This document shows positions 10,271 through 22,544 of a DNA stretch of 64,000 bases, piece after piece. The stretch spans positions 4,563,501 to 4,627,500 of the forward strand of contig CM053154.1 in assembly GCA_028571685.1 (NCBI GenBank), read 5' to 3'. The DNA is from Heterohyrax brucei. Lineage: Eukaryota > Chordata > Mammalia > Hyracoidea > Procaviidae. A program made the position numbers and the translations under genes. The notes beneath the pieces are model-generated. The model was given only the letters and a program-made list of their open reading frames with translations. It had not been told where the DNA came from and searched no databases. Every line of letters starts with the position of its first letter. Position 1 is the stretch's first letter.

Positions 10271-11839
10271 ATGGTGGTGATGATGGAAAAAAGAAAAAGA
10301 AAGCCAAGCTGGGAAGGACCCGGCTGAGGGCCTGACAGGGGTGGGGGAAGAAGCCATTCTCAGAGACTTTCACATCACTTGGACCGTGGGAGACGGACTT
10401 GCTCCATCAATGCTCCATCAAAACCAACGCAGCCATCAAACTGCAATCACTTCCGAGGTGAGAGGGTGAAGTCCACGTGTGGGAGGCTGCCCACAGCTGG
10501 GTCTTCCCAAACCGGACATCCAGACCCTGGCTGCAGAAGACACTTCTTCCTGGTGGCTACGTCTTCCAGTCAGTGCCGTGTAGATTCAGTTTAGCTCAGC
10601 TCAAGAGACTACAGTTTCTGAAAGCCAAGGTAGAATTTCCAAATAGAGATGGAATCATGTGATTGATTTCCACTAAGCTCTCATTTGGAATCCAGGCAAG
10701 CTGGTACCAAAGTCCACCGGCATCCATGCCTAGCCTTGCACCTGCATCACCCTTCTCAGCTTCGCAAGATTCTGAACGCCGTTCTGCACTGGAAGTGCCA
10801 CCTATGTAATTAGGTGACACTCTCCAACCAAAGTAGACTGTCCTGTTGAGCCGGCTATGTGAGAAAATGGCTATAATGTGTCTTGTTTTAGAACTACATC
10901 TGACCCATTCTCAGGGGTCTCTGGAAACCCATAAAATGCTTGCTCCTGAGGAAGAACTTAATGAAAGTCAGCCATAAATCACCACACTTAACATTTCATT
11001 TGTTTACTCTGCACCTGACTTGAAACTGTTGTGACACATGCAGAGATCAGCTTGGCTTCGTTTGTGATGCCCATGATGTCAGCCAACGGCAGCAACTCCC
11101 AGCCTTGGAGATTCCGCCCCTCAAACTCCCAAATTCCTCCCCAGGGAGGCCCACCGAAACATTCTGCTGGACCCTCCCACCGAGGCAAAGGGGAGGGATC
11201 CCAAGGAAGCGAGGCTGCGTTGTGATTTATTTTGTAGCAGCAACGCAGGGTGAAAAACTTGAGAAAACTGGGTGAGAATGATCACTTCTAGGATTTTCCA
11301 CTTAGGTGTCTGGGAGAAAATAAACAACAACAACAAAAAAAAAACAAGAATCAGAAAACACCACTCTGAGGTTTAGCCCGTTCCCCTGAATGGTTTTTCT
11401 GAAGACAACTCCTTCTACGGTGGACAGCGACGGACAGAACAGGGGACGGGGCTGTGTGTCAGGTAAGGGCGGGTGGGGTGAGGTCTGTCCACTCACCCAC
11501 CCATCTTGTCACGGGCAGTTCTAACAGGCGTGTCATCTGTGCTGCGCTCCAGAGGGGTTCCCGGCCAGGGAGGTGAAACCCACCAATCAGCATCCTCAAG
11601 TCTTCTTTTGTGTCTTGAATGAAGCATTTCTTAAAAGCCCTAGAAAAACAAAAGGACTTCTGGACTGACTAGTTCTGGGCCTAAAAGAAGCTGTTTTAAT
11701 TAGTCACTTCAGGGGCACTTTTCGAAATATGAAGGCTTATGATTCAGATCTTTTTCTGATGTAAAACATAGGGTACTGTGTCACCGAGAGGCACAGCGGA
11801 TGGTGCAGCCAAGGCTGAAAAGAGACTGTCTTCCAAGAG
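10271..11839. other. Sequence without a recognised gene
   Basis: Unique-looking DNA with modest GC. A CAA/A-rich stretch (about 11325-11345) is the only simple repeat. No exon or known transposon is supported. Confidence 0.45.
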
Positions 11840-12036
11840 TCACTGTGAGGTGCAAATGGCTAACACACTCAGCCACCAACAAGAAAACTGGAGGTCTGAG
11901 TCCACCAAGAAGGACCTCAGAAGAAAGATCTGGCAGTCTACTGTCCCAAAACGGCCACTGAAAACCTTGTGGGGACAATTCTGCCCTGACACGTGTGGGG
12001 TAGCCATGAGATGGAATCAGCTTCATGTCAACTTCT
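11840..12036 (+). mobile_element. AfroSINE, long subtype
   Basis: The tRNA-like head starts near 'gaggtgcaaatggctaacac'. It is followed by the subtype-specific 'agaaagatctggcagtctac', 'ccactgaaaaccttgtgg' and 'acacgtgtggggtagccatg', and a tail at 'gatggaatcagcttcatg'. Near full length, + strand. Confidence 0.88.
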
Positions 12037-12388
12037 AAAATACTTGTCCCCAGATTGTGGTGACACACAGCATCGTTCGCACACTCCCAGGGAAAGGCAA
12101 GTCTTTGTTGGGTGAATTTTAATTTTTCATAATTATTACTTAAAAATAACCATCTGCTAACCATGCAGGTTCTAACGCTGAATGAATGATGTCTCGCCCA
12201 AAGCACTCCTGGGAAATAACATTGAGAAATAACGGTCACCACCCTCCACCTTTTCACAGCATGGATCTGTCCCAGATCATCAGAGGGAGAAAGGACCCAC
12301 TGCTAATGAATTTTGTAAATACCAGATTGAAGCAAAGGTAAGCAGTTTCTTCCCTAGGATTTATGGGGACCTTACCACAGTGATACCA

Positions 12389-12554
12389 AACCAAAAAACC
12401 AAAACCGCTGCCGTCGAGTCAATTCCAGCTCACAGTGACCCTGTGAGACAGAATACGACTGCCCCATAGGGCTCCAGGGAGCATCTGGTGGATTCGAACT
12501 GCTGACATTTCTGTCAGCAGCTATAGCTCTTAGCCACTGCACCACCAGGCTTTC
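12389..12554 (-). mobile_element. AfroSINE with a 13-bp target-site duplication
   Basis: In reverse orientation the tail 'ccgctgccgtcgagtcaatt', the body 'cgactgccccatagggctcc' and the head 'gccactgcaccaccaggctt' are complete. The flanks cacagtgatacca (12376-12388) and cacactgatacca (12555-12567) form a 13-bp duplication with one mismatch. It lies directly beside an older SINE in the same orientation. Confidence 0.95.
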
Positions 12555-12565
12555 CACACTGATAC

Positions 12566-12760
12566 CAGTTTGCTATTAAGTCAGTTCCATCTCACGCCGA
12601 CCCCAAGTGTGTCAGAGTGTAATTGTGCTACTCAGAGTTCCAACTGGCTGATGTTTTGGAAGCAAATCCCTGGCTCTTTGGTCCAGCGTGCCTCTGGGTG
12701 GGCTTGAAGCATCAGCCTTTCAATCAGCAGCTTAGTGCATTGACTAACTGTAACTCCCGG
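12566..12760 (-). mobile_element. AfroSINE, long subtype, older copy
   Basis: Reverse-orientation long-subtype motifs are present: 'attaagtcagttccatctca', 'ccccaagtgtgtcagagtg', 'ctggctgatgttttggaagc' and 'cctctgggtgggcttgaagc'. It is more diverged than its neighbour at 12389-12554, which inserted next to its 3' tail. Confidence 0.88.
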
Positions 12761-14420
12761 AACCCACGCATCCTGATACAGCGCTCTGAGGCGGGGTCCA
12801 CACAGAGTTCTTCTCCAGTGACCGTGATGAGTCCTCTTCTTCCACAGATCCCACTCTGACCATGTGGACCCTCTTGGGAAGACTCTTTTCTCCCTCAGAA
12901 ATCAGGGAGTCACTCAGAAGAATTTCAGGGGGCACTTCTTTGAGCGTAAAGTGTCACCGTTTTTTATTGCCAGAGCATGTTAAACAATGTGTCTGCAGTG
13001 ACGCCGGTCCTCGAGGACATGGGTACGTGGTTTCTCTCAGCCCTGAGACTTCTGACTTTCACACTTCTTAACTATTAAAGACGTGCTCTGAGGAAGACAT
13101 TAAAACCCACAATGGGAACTTGACAATGTGATATCAGCATCTGATAGAGGTTTCTGTGTTCACCAGCATCAGGAGGAAACTCTTTCGTTACGGAACGTTT
13201 GTTTACAACCCTGGAATAAATTACTGCAAAGTTGGGCTTATGTTCGACTTAATGACTCCACCTCATGCTAACTATGTGAACAGAGAAGAAAAACAGAATC
13301 AAAATTCCAAGGAGAGGCCAAAAGGAGCGAGGAGGAATTTACGGGGAAAACGCATAAACAAGGGAAGCGGTGTGCCCCAGGAACAGAACACTTTGCTGTC
13401 TTGAGGAAAGGCTTTTCAAGTTGCAAGTGATGTTACTTATACCAGCCCTTGCTGACGAGGGGTCCTATGTAGGTATCAAAGATATGTCTGCTGTTTGTCC
13501 GCTTGGGACACAGTCTTCAACAGCACCATGTCTGAGTTTCTGTTTTAAAAATTTAAATATGGAGCCCAAATAACACCCTGCTGTTCATTTGAAAATAAGT
13601 CACAGCCACTGCTGATTGGCACCCACGTCAGGCCTGGAAAACTTGACAGGAGGCCTCCAAAACAAAGCAGCACACTGCAGCATTGGTGTCGTTCTGTGGA
13701 GTCGTTCTGATGACTTTCGGTCATCAGATCCCAACACAGACGCTAGCTCTCCAGATTGGAGATGAATCAGTGTAGGGAGTAAAATTAGAACTGGGGATAG
13801 GATGTATGGATTAATACTCTAAAAGAAATCAGAACGAAGCAGGAATTCCTGGAGGAGAGGTATGTATTTCCTGACTCTGTTCGGAGGCAACGAGATTTTT
13901 GGAAACACAAGGCCTTTTACAAAGTGATTACTGTACCAAGGCCATAATGTTTTACTCACACAAATACTTAAGGTGGCCCTGGAGATCAACAATAAAACTC
14001 AATTTTATAATGGGCTTAACCGGCCCCCCGGGGTCTGCGCCCATCACCCAGCCACGCAGACGCGCTGTACTCCATTCCGGGGGTGTGGGTGACTTTCTCC
14101 ACGGCCTCCGTCTGGAGCCTTTGAGGGATGAAATTCCTCCGGAACTGCCTCAGCTCCTGTGGCCTTCTTGATGGAGGAGATAATGTGTGTGACCTTTTCA
14201 CAGCTGTCCTGTTTTTCTGTGGCTCTCTCAGCTTCCCCGCCCCATCTATGAAATGGAAGTGAATTAAACAAATCATGAACTACTGCGGGCATCGAAGTCC
14301 TCAGCCAAGTGGCAGTGCCAGCCTTCACAAGCTGGGCAGCCCCTCTCCCCGAGCCGACTGCCAGGCCACCTCTGTCCCCACGGCTTGCCCTTCCCTTCCA
14401 GAATGGGTCTGGCAAGGGCT
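12761..14420. other. Unique-looking sequence, no gene
   Basis: No transposon recognised. The only local structure is a 9-bp perfect hairpin at 13706-13728. GC and CpG content rise locally near 14030-14130. Confidence 0.45.
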
Positions 14421-17000
14421 CTGCAGATGGCCTCGTATGTTTTACAGGAAATATTACTTAAACATTGAAAAGGATCGCGTTTCTCCTGTTAGGAATTACA
14501 AATCTGGATTTCATTTTCTTTCTCGCTTTTTTTTTTTTTTCCCTCTCCAAACCCTGGGAAAAAATGTAACTGTTACATATGACACGCAGGCAGCATTTTT
14601 TTTTTTTAATACACCCTGAGCACTCGCTGGCATGCTTACTCTGCATGTATTTGCACACGCACATATAACACATGTTTCATACAATGCACAAACAGACTTC
14701 TTTTCACAGTCCTGCAAGGTGGGAGAAACTCGCTTGGGAAGAATTGTGGAGGCCTGGCCCTTCTCTCTTCCTCCTTGCTTTAATCTTCTGCAGCAGGAGA
14801 AAAATTCACTTCTCCCCTTGCTTGGATCAGCGTCACATGAGTCTGCTGTGCTCTGGCTCCTAGGACCCCACTTCATGTGGATTCCGGGGACCCAGGGAGT
14901 TCCTGCTGCAGGGAGATGACTGGTATCCATAAACAACTAAAGAGTGGAGTGTATTGTGAGCACGGCAGAAGCAGCTGTGTCTCACAAGGCGGTGTCCACA
15001 CTCCCTGGTCACTGCATGGAAAGGTGGAGGAATGATTTCAGTGTGGGTTGTTGTCAAACCTTCCAGCTCATAGAAAAGAGTTCCCAAAGAGGGGTGCAGG
15101 CTCGGGTGGGCTTCTGCTGAACTGGGAATGCCAACCTAGCAGCAGAGACCAGGGGACTCCAGAGGTCCCCTCCCTCTGGCCGCCTGCTCTGGGAGGGCTC
15201 AGAGGACCCAGGCCTGGCTGAGCAGAGGAATGGTATTACCCCTTGGCTCTGCCCACTGCCCCAAGCCCACTGCGGAGATCTGCATTTGAACATTTTTCAG
15301 ACTGGGAGTTGGTGGCCTGGCCAGAGGATTCAGAGACCTCTGAAACCTGCTCCAGTAGGGTGGCAGCTCTGTCTGTGCCCAGCTCTGCCTGCTGTGCCTA
15401 GGAAGTGCGGTCAGGGCAAGACACCGTGCATGTGAAGCTGGTCCACAGATGCTGAAATGCATGGACCCCCCCAAGGCCAGGACCTCGGCATGGGGGGCTT
15501 GCAGGGATCTGCTGGCTGTTTGGACGCTGCACTGCCTACTGTGGTTGTCCCCTCTGGTGACACAGTAACAAAATCCCGAGAGGCACACCAGCGGGGTTAT
15601 GAGCCCAGCCCTTCTCCTGAAGTCCTGAAGCCCCATCCCCAGCAGCAGGCCCCAGCCTCACACCTCCATAGCACCACACCTCAACATCTGAATCTCCCCC
15701 TCCCTCATACTGTCTCTTTCCACACTTACTGGGAAAGCATCTCCCTCCCCTTCCGCCTCTCCTATTCCCTGCCTAAAACACCTGTTTGCCTCCAAGGCCT
15801 CAGCCCGGGGAGGTTCTGGGGATCCCAGACCCCAGATAGACCCTGGCTGCTGTCCCATCCCTCTGCTCAGGGTCCTAGCTCCCTCGACATGGGTGGTCTC
15901 CCGCCTGCTGAGTGGTCCCCTACACAGGGCTCTCTGGGGGGGATCCTGTGGGGTGCACAGCCCAGGGAGCCTTTATGCCGGGGGCCCCACCTCCCTGAAC
16001 ATCAGAGACAGATGGTGACCCTGTGCCAGCCTCAGGGACAGACACCGCTGGACACCTGCTGGCTGTACCTCTGAGGAAAGGGTGGTGTTGTCCAGGAGCC
16101 CGGGAAGGAAAGGAGAGGGGCGTGAATGCAGGCATGGAAGGAAAGGGAGTCACGGCTCCGATTCCCAGGGACCCCAGCCCACCAGGCCGAGTCCTCCAGG
16201 CGCACGCCTTGGAACCTCATTTCACACAGGGTGGGCAGCTGCCTTCCTGGAACCAAGCAGCACAGAGGCTAAGACTGGAAAGGCGCTGTGTTCTGGTACC
16301 TTCGCTCCCAGCAAGTGAGTGGGGGAATAACACCTGAACCCCACAAAACAAGGAGAAAATTGGAGCTGCTCCCTCCTGCAGAGGCTGCACCCAGCTGGGC
16401 CTGCTGGTCCCCTCACCGCACGGCACCCACTGCTGGCTGGTGCTGACATACCAGGCCTCCCAGAGCCACCACCAGAGACTCCCTTCTCTTCAGAAGCAGC
16501 TGACCCTGCTGCAGCAACGGCCACCTGGTGGGGCTCAGAGGGCAGCCAGCCCCACGTGAAGCACAGGTCCCGCCAAGTGCAGCTCCAACAGGGGCTCAAG
16601 GGGCTTCTCTCCCTCCCCCAGAATGAGGCCTCCAAATCGTGGTGGGCTATATGTGCCCAGAGCTCTGTCCCTTGGCAGTCCCAAGAAATCCCCGTGGGAA
16701 GCCAGATCCCCAGATTTGAAGCACAATTTGCATGATGTGAATTCGAAAGAGAACCAGGAGAACAGGCACTGTTTGTGATGAAATATTTGGAATTTTTTGA
16801 AGAAAGCTGAAAGTGTGCCATGATCCCCAATGCTCCAGCGGTTATCACTGGAGCGTGACTCTGTTCACCCGGTAATGATGGATTTGGGGAATGAGGCACC
16901 ATCTGCACATACGCTTCACACACGCTAAGTGAAAAGCCTCAGAGAACTGTGCCTGCAGGGCTTGCAAGCATGTATGTAACATGTAAGTACGCACATGTGT
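14421..17000. other. GC-rich unique-looking sequence, no gene supported
   Basis: Several long open frames occur, including 205 codons at 15457-16074 (+) and 233 codons at 16222-16923 (-). They overlap other frames, are rich in Pro, Ser or Cys, contain no recognised domain and show no sensible splice context. They are best explained by GC-rich composition with few stop codons. T-runs lie at 14527-14539 and near 14597. Confidence 0.5.
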
Positions 17001-17200
17001 ATCTGGTACAGAGTTGATCCTACGTAAGTACCTCTTGAATAACGGCATGAGAGGATGAATATGCCTGTAAAATTGTCTGGCCGCACAATTTCGGTAGCTT
17101 ATTTTCATTTATTTTAATAAGCTGCTTTCAGAAAAAGTCATTTAATTTAAATTTGAATTAATTTATTTTCGTTTTCTCACGATACTCCTTTTTTTTTGTC
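17001..17200. promoter_or_regulatory. AT-rich block, possible regulatory element
   Basis: A repeat-free stretch with 'tttaatttaaatttgaatta' and related TAAT motifs contrasts with the GC-rich DNA on either side. Possible conserved non-coding element by texture only. Confidence 0.25.
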
Positions 17201-17281
17201 TTGCTGGAAACCATGGCACCAGTATGTCACCCATCAGCACAGTCGCCCATGGTGGGCAGAGCTTCCAGAGTAAGACAAATC

Positions 17282-17436
17282 AAGAAACTCTGCTGCCACG
17301 GTTTCTGACTCCCAGCCACCTTACAGGGCAGAGGAGAACGGCCCTAGAGGGCTTCCAAGGAGCCGCAGCTGGTGGATTCCAACTGGCCGCCTTTGGGTTA
17401 CCAGCCACGCTCTCAGCTGCTGCGCCGCCAGGCTGC
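17282..17436 (-). mobile_element. AfroSINE, diverged
   Basis: Reverse-orientation body 'gggcttccaaggagccgcag', then 'tggtggattccaactggccg' and the head 'gctgctgcgccgccaggct'. Tail sequence is heavily eroded. Confidence 0.85.
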
Positions 17437-17445
17437 AGACCACGA

Positions 17446-17515
17446 CAGGCTAGGAACAAAGGCCTGGCAATCTGCATCTGAAAATGAACCACCGAAGACC
17501 TTACGGAGTGCAATA
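17446..17515 (+). mobile_element. AfroSINE long-subtype fragment
   Basis: 'gaacaaaggcctggcaatct' and 'cgaagaccttacggagtgc' match the long-subtype body in + orientation, directly after a minus-oriented copy. Short and diverged. Confidence 0.6.
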
Positions 17516-17741
17516 CGCCATCGATGGTGACGAAGGCGCAGGAGTGGCCGTGTCCCCTCTGCTGCGCAGAAGGTGCCGCGCGTCGGCGCCCAGTGCCTAC
17601 CGACCCGCACCATCAGGCAAACGCAAAAGCCTTCCCCTTCTCTTCCCTTAACTTTCTTCTTGAACCTTAAAAGCTTTATCACAACTCCACGACATTTTCA
17701 TAGAATGAAAACCGCACCGAGGCCGGTTTTTCTTAGCGCAA

Positions 17742-17890
17742 AGCCAGGTGCCGTCGGGTCGGATCCGGGTCCGGGTAGCAAGCGCCCTGTCGACTTCGGG
17801 GTGCAGAGGCGCCTGCAGGCGGTGGGAAGTGCGCCCCCAGGCGGCCGGCTGCAGCCCGGCACCTCACCCGCAGCCCCCGGCTTGGCCATT
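17742..17890 (-). mobile_element. Possible GC-shifted SINE remnant
   Basis: The start 'gccaggtgccgtcgggtcgg' followed by 'atccgggtccgggtagc' resembles the reverse-orientation AfroSINE/RTE tail. However, most A/T positions have become G/C, and the rest of the element is hard to recognise. The call rests mainly on the first 35 bases. Confidence 0.5.
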
Positions 17891-17899
17891 CACCCTGTC

Positions 17900-19580
17900 G
17901 CTCTGGATTCTCCGTGATCACCGCAGCAGCAGAGAGCAAGCCTGCGGTGTGTGCAGGACACCCCCTGCCCCTTACCCTCAGGTTCCCTTGCTTTTGTCTG
18001 CATCACAACTGCAACGTGTTTTCTGGATCATCACTGTAAATCCAGGGCCTGCCAAGCAAAGTAGAAGGAGAGAGGTTTGTCTGAAAGGCAAATAAAGGGA
18101 ACCCCAGGACCCACTCCTCTGGCATCCACTGTCCAGCCCTCAAGGGCTGTTGTGCCACGGAAGCAGGACTGACAGCAGAGCACTGTCACGGCTGCAGCTC
18201 AGAGTTTCCTCCTGAATCTGAGTCCCCTCCACATGCCAGCCATGCTGCTGAAACAGGATGCTTTCCAAGACCCAATGCAAGACTTCCCCCGAGCCATCCT
18301 GACCCCACTAGAAGAGGGATGCCCCAGCAGCCTCCAAGAGCAGGGATCCCAAGGCGTCAGAGCCCTCTCCTGGCACCCACACGATCCTGGCACTCAGCGG
18401 TCATAGCAGAACAGCCTGCTAACCACAGTGAGACCAGCTTCCCTCCGCAAGGACACCACTGGGAGCTGAGGTATAGACGGCAGGTGGGATGAGCACCTGC
18501 CTGAATTCTCGAACCCAAGGAATGAACAGTAGCAGCACATGGCCGGGGTTCGGGAACGGGCTCCATCTAGTGCTCGCCTTCTGGATGTTTGGTGCCCAAA
18601 ATCTCAGCTCCAGGACCGTGGCTGCTGAGCACATGGCGCTTCCGGAGTCTGCCTGCCCTTGTCACCGTGATGGAGCCTGTGTGCTGCTGAGCCTGGTCCT
18701 AGGCCCTCGAGGTACCAGGTGGGGAAAGGACCTGAGTGTTTGCTGTGGGACTTGTCTCCCCAGGGCCCTGAGAGTGGTCCTCCTCCCCTGTGTTCCTTCT
18801 TCAGGGCACACAGACTTAACAGACTCCTCATCCATCCAAGGTACAGTGGGAAGCTGAGCTCAACCACCCCACAGAATGCTCCTGGGACAGTAACCCCCAC
18901 AGCCCATCCTGGGACAACCATCCTACATGTTCCTCCTGGGACAGCCACAAGGGCCTAGAGAGGCAGCCCTCCAAGAAAGCTGTCTTCCTCAAGGGTCTCT
19001 GCAGGCCTCCGCTGCTGGCCCAGGCCTTGGCTGAGGCCTTGGCTGGGTGCTGCCTGGAGGCCGTTCCTCCAGAAGGCAGGGAGCCGGGGCCTGTGAAGAA
19101 GGAATTCCTCCACAAAGACTGAAAAAGGCACTGGGAGCACACGCCGGGCCCGGAACACTAAATGGGCAGGTGACAAATTCGTGGGGTTTCTCTAGATTTC
19201 TGGCTTAAAGGCACATGGATTGGTGGCCGGGAAGCCTCCTGCCAGCACTGAGGCCAGCTGCTGGACGAGATTCAAGGACAAACTAGGTGTCACAGTCCCA
19301 GAGCGGCCTCAGGTCAGAGAGCAGATAACACTGGGTAACGTGCTCACGTGAGGCAGGAGCCCACGGCGGTCACGTCAGCTCTGACCCCTGGTGGCCCCAC
19401 GTGTGCTGGGGTAATGCCGTACCCCACAAGGTCCGCAGTGGCCGAGCTGTTGCCAGGTCTTTCTTGGAGTCTCCAAGGTTTCGGTCAGCAGCCAAGCACA
19501 TTAAGCATCTGCACCCCCAGGACCCCTCGTACAGACGTACAGAGACTTAGAAGTCAGTTGAAATGGCTTCGCTCCCTTCT
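17900..19580. other. GC-rich sequence without a recognised gene or transposon
   Basis: Contains minor local duplications: 'cctgggaca' repeated about every 30 bases near 18886-18950, and 'aggccttggctg' twice near 19025. No exon or RNA gene supported. Confidence 0.45.
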
Positions 19581-19589
19581 GTGAAAAGC

Positions 19590-19930
19590 ATCTCCCCCCA
19601 GTTAACACTTAACAGGCAGTTTTATAAACATTTCCTTGCAACTTTTTGGACAGAAAGCTTTATTTACTTAGATAAGATGATTTATTAAAAAGAATGCCAC
19701 CACTCTTACTACAGACTGTTTTGTCTTTGGGAGAAAACAAACTCCTCTTGGTTTTATCATTTTCACCTCCTTCCCAAGCACTCCAAATTCTTTGAAACAT
19801 GAGAAATGCTAATCTGCCTGATGAAGGCTGGCAGCCCTTTTCGGAGCGTACTCTAGGAACAATCACTGAGCTCGGGCGGCTTCTGTCCATCCGACAGAAA
19901 CGTGGGATTGGATTTAGCAGGGTTTTCAAT
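19590..19930. promoter_or_regulatory. Putative conserved non-coding block
   Basis: Repeat-free AT-balanced DNA with 'ttatttacttagataagatg' (a GATA-type site) and 'tgatttattaaaaag' motifs inside a GC-rich neighbourhood. Regulatory role is inferred from texture only. Confidence 0.3.
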
Positions 19931-20399
19931 TTTACAATAAGCCAAACAAATTCAAACCCAAAATTTGGTTTTTGGATGTAACTAAGCCTATTCAGCCTTC
20001 AGGGCCAGAGAGCTGGGCAGGGATAGGAGGTGGGCGGTGGAACCAGCAAGGGGCACTCTCAGGCTGGTCTCTGGGATGCCCGCACTGCTGGCCCCTACTC
20101 TGGCTGCTTTGTGCCGGACACAGCTGGGGTACAGCCAGGTGGCCCAACCCTGTACACTTCACAGAAAGGACACAGCCCCCTTTCCTCCCCAACAGCCTGC
20201 CTCTTCTGGGCCCCGGAACACTTGTGCTCCCCGTGCCCTGTGGACAGCAATGCAGTCGCCAGTCCCTCCCACGATCCCTCTCTGCCGGCAGTGGCCACGC
20301 TCAGCTGAGACGTCGCTAAGGATCTCACTTTCCTGGGCGAACACACGGCTTCACCTGGCCTCCGGATCCTTCTCTCCTCCTCCTCCTCGCCCAGGCCTC

Positions 20400-21050
20400 C
20401 CAGCTGAGCCCCGTTAATCAGGTGGGGACACAAGGTAACAGGGAAGCAATTCAGCCAATTAGGCCCTGAATGGTTTGCATCCAACAGCATTTTGTATTTC
20501 TGCAAATGTGTGAAATGCAAAATGTGCCCTCCAGCAAAACCGACAGCAGCCGTGTACTGGCGGCGTGTCAACAGATCCTGGGAGCCGAGGCCCTGACGGC
20601 TAATAGCGACGCCTGCATATGCTGGGGAGGCTGGCCTTCTTTATGTGCCTCTCTGTGAGGAGAAGCAGAGCTGGGGGTCTTGGTGGCAGATGGGCCAGGG
20701 TAGCAGGGATTGGCTAATCCCAGATCTGCATTCTCTTCTTCATGTAGCAACTGGGGGAAGATGAAGCCAGCTGTCAAATGGAGACTCTCACGGTCTCCTG
20801 CACACAACAGCTGCACAGGCCCTGCCTGCTTGGTTCTAAATTATTAAACATCTTTTTAGTTTGTTCCAGCTGCAGGCATCAGTGTGTTTATGCAGCCTTT
20901 GTGCATTTTACATATGATTCCTTCTCCCCTCCTCTCATCAAAATGCTGTTTGTAAAAGTCATTATCCCATCTGTGCCCCAGTTTGGCCAAACAGCGGAAG
21001 ACAAATCTGATCCCATTCTCCTTCCAGGACAATTTGGGAGTTGAAGATGA
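20400..21050. promoter_or_regulatory. Putative conserved non-coding block
   Basis: Repeat-free sequence with paired homeodomain and TALE-like motifs: 'gttaatcaggtg' near 20412, 'gccaattaggccc' near 20454, 'agctgtcaaatg' near 20769, and 'ttctaaattattaaacatc' near 20834. Enhancer-like by texture. Conservation cannot be tested here. Confidence 0.35.
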
Positions 21051-21059
21051 TTGCAGTGA

Positions 21060-21850
21060 CTTGAGACTTCAGGGGTTTGCCTCCCTCTCCCTGCCACCTG
21101 TAAGAGGTGACGGCATCGCAGCAGCTTGAGGGGCTGGCGCATCAGGGGGGCTCTGCGAGCGAGACTCCACCGCGCTGGGTTTGCGGCTTCAGAGAAAACC
21201 CACAAAGGGAGCTCCAGGTGCGGCCCCCACCTGCTGAGGTGTCTCGGAGCCCCCCAGGGGCGGAAGGGTGAGGGTGAGCCTTATCTAAATCACTGCTCAC
21301 TAGCAGCGCGGGTCCCTGAAGCTCTCGAGCACCACAATGCTGTTATTATTTCCCAGGCGTGAATCACACACGCAGGTCTGAAGCGCATGGCTGAGTGGAG
21401 CACTTGGGCATCAGTGGGGCTGCGGTGGCCTGGCTTCCTTACCAGGCGGCTGACAGGCGGTGGCAATGCCGTAACACACCCCGGGCAGGGCGGAAGGGCC
21501 TGACGTGTCCGTTATCCTCTGGAACCTGAAACGCTCTGCTGGAAAGGCCGCTTCCCGCTGGTCGGCACACGGCTGCAGCTGGATTCCAGAACAGATCTCA
21601 AGTCACCAGCGCCAGTTGCTCTGTCCATAGCAGCACTGACCCCTCTGTCCAGCGCTCCGGGGGCACAGACAGCGAGCTGGGGGTGGCAGGGTTTTTCCAT
21701 CTTGTCTCTCCCCTCCCCTCCAGGAACCCTGAGCTCCGGGCACTGGTGCCGAGGTGTCCCCGTCAGGCCACAGCACAGCCACTCCCCGGCTAGGTCTGCG
21801 GCCTTCCTGGCTGTCTACCCTCCTGGCCTGTGGTCCCCAGCACAGTTAGG
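21060..21850. other. GC-rich sequence without recognised features
   Basis: No exon, CpG island or repeat is clearly supported. Confidence 0.4.
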
Positions 21851-21856
21851 TTGCCA

Positions 21857-22003
21857 GCCAAAGCCAAGTGCCATGGAGTCGGATCCGACTCATGACGACC
21901 CTGGTTGCCAATGGTTTATTTGTAATGGAAGGACAGACACGTGTTTGACTGGGCAGCCTGAGGGCATCTGAATCTTCTACTTTTTGGTGCCACCACCAGG
22001 TTA
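21857..22003 (-). mobile_element. AfroSINE, diverged
   Basis: A clear reverse-orientation tail ('gccaagtgccatggagtcgg', then 'atccgactcatgacgaccct') is followed by a strongly diverged middle. An eroded head ends 'tttggtgccaccaccaggtt'. The octamer ggttgcca occurs on both sides of the clear tail part (21849-21856, 21903-21910). It may therefore be a short stub beside unrelated DNA rather than one whole SINE. Confidence 0.65.
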
Positions 22004-22544
22004 GAACATGACAAAGTGGGTGTCCCCTGCCAATAAGCAGATTCCCCGAGCCTCTGACTCACCAGCAATACACCTCCAAACTGGGAAGTGGCGAGGGGCC
22101 CACTGGGCCCTAGAACCCTCCCTAAACAGCAGGTGTCGCTAGAAGGCAGCAGGCAATGTTAAAGAAAGACCAGAGAGAAGCCCTCACCCACGGGGTCCTG
22201 AGAGCAGATGGGGGAGGGGGGCAAGACCTGCACCCCCCAAAACCTGAGAGGACATGAAAGGTGTGGTTGTAGAACCCCAGAAGCAGGGTGATGACAGGAA
22301 ACAGAGACGATCTGTTGTCTCCAGAATACTCCCTCTCCCTGTCTCCGGGCAACAGCCAACTGCAGGAGCCAGGTCAGGAAGCCTGGCACTCCCAGCTGCG
22401 AGACAAGGTCCCTTGCCATCGGAAAGAAGCTCTTCTGAAAGGCAAGACAACTTGCACTGTGTGTGTGTGTGCCTGTGTGTAGTATAAATATACACAAGAA
22501 AACATTGGGCACTTCAGCCACGTATACTTGTCTCATCCAGGGAC

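Noticed and set aside
15457..16074. 205-codon Pro/Gln/Ser-rich frame on the + strand
   Set aside because: No recognisable motif, low-complexity composition, overlapping frames on both strands; not supported as an exon.
16222..16923. Longest open reading frame of the window (233 codons, minus strand)
   Set aside because: Rich in Ser/Cys/Gly/Trp without a domain, overlaps other open frames on both strands, no splice or promoter context; explained by GC-rich composition.
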